DNA of 22,702 nucleotides from CAYVDB01 sp964450705. Lineage in GTDB: Bacteria > Patescibacteriota > Minisyncoccia > Phycocordibacterales > Zambryskibacteraceae. The stretch is taken from assembly GCA_964450705.1 (NCBI GenBank), contig CAYVDB010000012.1, forward strand, positions 1-22,702, written 5' to 3'. Of the stretch, positions 20,563-22,702 are shown in pieces. How positions within the stretch are numbered: the stretch's first letter is position 1; each line of letters begins with the position of its first letter. Below the pieces are notes generated by a model. The model was not told where the DNA came from. It made no database searches and worked only from the letters and a program-made list of their open reading frames with translations. The position numbers and the translations under genes are program-made.

Positions 20563-21371
20563 AATGCTTTGAATAGTAACATCGTCTTTCGAAAAGGGCT
20601 CACTACAACTCTCTCGCTAAATACGTCATACTCTCGACTCTCAATATCATCTAGGATTTCTTTGTAAATAAGAGCCGAAGCATAGACAGCCTTTTGCCCT
20701 CGTTTATCAAGAAGTGGTATACCTCTCACGCCTTCGTTATAAAGTTCTCGAGTGCGTAGAATTTCAAATTGCATTAAGTTTCTCCAAGACTGATCAAGAA
20801 TACCTTTTGCAATATGCTCCTCAGAAACTTTAAAACGATCCATGTCTTCTCTAGGTATATAAATACGTCCACGCTCATCATAGTCACTTTTAATATCACG
20901 TAAAAAATTCGTCATCTGAAATGCTTCTGCAAGCTTTTGAGCATGGAACAAGGCATTATCTCGGTAGCCTATAATGCAACTAATCATAAAACCCACCACA
21001 CTTGCTGACCCTTTCATGTAATCTTCAAGTTCTCTATAAGAACCATATCGATTTTTATGAAGATCCTGACGCATTGCATCAAAAAATTGATAAGTGTATT
21101 CCTTAGGAATAGAATGTTTCTCCAAAACTTTTTTAAAAGAAAGGAATATCTCTCTATTAGTCTGGCCTTTATTCTCTATAAAATTTTTCCACTCATTTTC
21201 CCAAGCATTTAACGCTTCTTCATCTGGATGAGGCCCATCCACAATCTCATCGGGAAGTCTTACAAATTGATAAAGCGTCCATATTGCTTCCCGTACAAGA
21301 GGAGGAAATAAGAAAGTTGCCCGGTAATACCCAGTTCCATAATGCTTTATGGTTTTTTCTATATCGTTCAT
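20544..21371 (-). CDS. crtB: Phytoene synthase CrtB
   Basis: 275 residues with both Asp-rich motifs of squalene/phytoene synthases: DEIVD (41-45) and NFLRDIKSDYDERGRIYIP (155-173, Asp159 and Asp163). YRDNA and GVRGIPLLDKRGQKAVYASALIYKEIL near the C-terminus also fit. The enzyme condenses two GGPP to phytoene (or two FPP to a C30 product in related enzymes). Operon order on the minus strand is prolyl oligopeptidase, crtB, crtI, with a 19-base gap before crtB and a 19-base overlap after it. No SD. No GGPP synthase (crtE) gene is in the window. Confidence 0.96.
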   Translation of the reverse strand: MNDIEKTIKHYGTGYYRATFLFPPLVREAIWTLYQFVRLPDEIVDGPHPDEEALNAWENEWKNFIENKGQTNREIFLSFKKVLEKHSIPKEYTYQFFDAMRQDLHKNRYGSYRELEDYMKGSASVVGFMISCIIGYRDNALFHAQKLAEAFQMTNFLRDIKSDYDERGRIYIPREDMDRFKVSEEHIAKGILDQSWRNLMQFEILRTRELYNEGVRGIPLLDKRGQKAVYASALIYKEILDDIESREYDVFSERVVVSPFRKTMLLFKALCYRNR

Positions 21372-21390
21372 TTCTGTATTTACAATAGAA

Positions 21391-22702
21391 TTAAACTTTT
21401 AAATCTAATTCTTTTTGAAAGAAGGACCACATGAGTGCTTGGTTTTCAATCACCTTCACGATAGGTTTGCCTCCACCATGGCCTGCCTCAATTTCTGTAA
21501 AAATAAAAACCCGACCGCCTTCTGCTGCGTCTTGGAGTATAGCTGCCATCTTTCGTGCATGAAGCGGATCCACCCGACTATCTTTTACGCCTGTGGTAAA
21601 TAAGAAGCTCGGATAACCCACTCCTTGTTTAACATTATGATATGGGCTCCATTTGAGGATGTTTTCAAGTTCATCTTTTTTATCTGGATCTCCGTATTCA
21701 TGAACCCACCTAAGAGCCATGCCAAACTTAGAAAATCTAACCATATCCGTGAGAGGGACCCTCGAACACACTGCTTTAAAAAGATCCGGCCTCTGTACTG
21801 CCACAGCGCAAACAAGCAAGCCACCGTTACTTCCGCCCATAATCCCAAGATGATGCGAGTCTGTATACTTTTGAGTCATTAGATGTTCTGCCGCGGCGAT
21901 AAAATCATCATAAGAATTTTGTTTCTTTTCTTTAATTGCGCTCTTATGCCAATGTTCACCAAACTCTTCTCCACCTCGTATATTTGCAATCGCAAAAATT
22001 CCTCCACGCAAAAGCCATGGAGTAATTCCTCTCATAAAAGAAGGCGTTTGACTCGAGCCGAAGCCTCCATACCCATAAAGTATCGTAGGGTTTTTGCCGT
22101 CCATCTCAATATCTTTTTTATGAAATATAAAGACAGGAACTCTAGCGCCATCTTTTGAGTTGTACCACTCCTGTTTCACACTACACTCATCCGGATTAAG
22201 AGGATTATCTCCCGCATAATAGGTACTGTAGGTTTTGGTACTTGGGTCATACCTATAAATAATTTTAGGAAAAACAAAAGACTCAACTCCATAAAAAAAC
22301 TCTTCTTCTTCTCGTCGTGCTGATATACCCATAAGAGTCGAATACTGAGGCAACGGAATTTTCTCGATCTCCTTTCCCTCGTAATTTAAAATAGCCACTT
22401 CTGAACATGCATTCACAAGATATTCTACGAGTATCTTATCTTTGGTAACACGAACAGACTGCAATAGATGTTCTCGTTCAGGGATGAATAAAGACCAATT
22501 ATCTACCGGTTCCCACATATCATCATATGAAGCAGAGAGAACCCTCCAGTTATTAGCTTGATAATTCGTATTGAGAAGTACTTTGTCACTTAAAAAAGTA
22601 ACGCCGAATTTTGATGGGATACCAACAATCATTGGTTTTGTAGTTTTGGTTTCGGCGTTATAGATATAAACATCATTTTCAGTCCACGTCCTTGAAGCAG
22701 AT
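21391..22702 (-). CDS. Prolyl oligopeptidase family serine peptidase (S9A), C-terminal part, cut at right edge
   Basis: The reverse frame is open to the right edge. Residues upstream of the Met at 22632 (ENDVYIYNAETKTTKP) continue the same protein, so the visible 436 residues are the end of a protein usually near 680-720. The visible part covers the last beta-propeller blades and the whole hydrolase domain. GGFGSSQTPSF and NIRGGEEFGEHWH precede the nucleophile GGSNGG (Ser), GVKDSRVDPLHARK carries the Asp, and EAGHGGGKP carries the His. These enzymes cleave short peptides after proline, usually in the cytoplasm. Adjacent to crtB by 19 bases, so probably in one transcript, though no functional link is known. 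Signal peptide and promoter cannot be judged because the N-terminus is missing. Confidence 0.95.
   Translation of the reverse strand, partial: SASRTWTENDVYIYNAETKTTKPMIVGIPSKFGVTFLSDKVLLNTNYQANNWRVLSASYDDMWEPVDNWSLFIPEREHLLQSVRVTKDKILVEYLVNACSEVAILNYEGKEIEKIPLPQYSTLMGISARREEEEFFYGVESFVFPKIIYRYDPSTKTYSTYYAGDNPLNPDECSVKQEWYNSKDGARVPVFIFHKKDIEMDGKNPTILYGYGGFGSSQTPSFMRGITPWLLRGGIFAIANIRGGEEFGEHWHKSAIKEKKQNSYDDFIAAAEHLMTQKYTDSHHLGIMGGSNGGLLVCAVAVQRPDLFKAVCSRVPLTDMVRFSKFGMALRWVHEYGDPDKKDELENILKWSPYHNVKQGVGYPSFLFTTGVKDSRVDPLHARKMAAILQDAAEGGRVFIFTEIEAGHGGGKPIVKVIENQALMWSFFQKELDLKV

Noticed and set aside
1..22702. tRNA, rRNA, riboswitch, CRISPR, insertion sequence or defence genes
   Set aside because: Read for tRNA-like cloverleaf ends, conserved rRNA stretches, regular repeats and transposase, nuclease or Cas motifs; none was convincing by eye.
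1..22702. Assembly chimera as the explanation for GC differences
   Set aside because: About nine alternations, one segment only about 300 bases long, and clean promoter/terminator boundaries make random misjoins unlikely, though read mapping would be needed to exclude it.

Overview
The window looks like a piece of a small-genome bacterium, most likely a Patescibacteria/CPR lineage of the Parcubacteria type. This is inferred from the many short single-domain proteins and small membrane-anchored hypotheticals, very tight gene spacing, and many genes without a Shine-Dalgarno (SD) sequence. TGA is used as a stop (for example the ATGA overlap at 5216-5219), which argues against the code-25 lineages. 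I could not search a database, so the taxonomy is tentative. No rRNA, tRNA, CRISPR array, insertion sequence or phage module was seen.

Layout, left to right. 1-729: N-terminal part of a helical-repeat protein (minus strand, cut by the window edge). 891-3279: a YqiJ-like/flotillin membrane operon with its own promoter and terminator. 3460-5974: YceI-like protein, an anchored hypothetical, and a phage-holin-like/cupin/MsrA operon. 6203-7498: a plus-strand secreted or anchored LysM protein behind a consensus sigma70 promoter. 7563-12857: small membrane proteins, a conserved Trp/Tyr-rich hypothetical, a coiled-coil membrane protein, a PhnB-like VOC protein, an SRPBCC protein, a dienelactone hydrolase and an anchored beta-rich hypothetical. 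13014-15578: DUF305 protein, DEAD-box RNA helicase, a small membrane protein and TspO. 15663-18077: pyrF-pyrE and purC (nucleotide synthesis). 18210-21371: carotenoid genes, namely a UbiA-type prenyltransferase resembling lycopene elongases, phytoene desaturase crtI and phytoene synthase crtB. 21391-22702: prolyl oligopeptidase, cut by the right edge.

The most striking pattern is that two kinds of transcription unit alternate. One kind is richer in GC, carries an SD before every gene, and mostly has recognisable promoters (-35 boxes near TTGACA/TTGACT, 17-nt spacers) and hairpin terminators. It comprises the partial repeat protein, flotillin/YqiJ, LysM protein, 8649-8864, 12351-12857, pyrF-pyrE and purC. 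The other kind is AT-rich and largely lacks SDs. In at least six of these genes a -10-like hexamer ends only 6-7 nt before the ATG, which predicts leaderless mRNA. The segments switch about nine times, so the mosaic is unlikely to be a single transferred block or a simple assembly join.

Functionally, the AT-rich units lean towards stress, redox and membrane upkeep (MsrA, YceI, DUF305, TspO, carotenoids), and the GC-richer units towards nucleotide synthesis and envelope proteins. The carotenoid set could turn imported or separately made geranylgeranyl diphosphate into an acyclic, possibly C50, membrane pigment; no GGPP synthase or cyclase gene is in the window.
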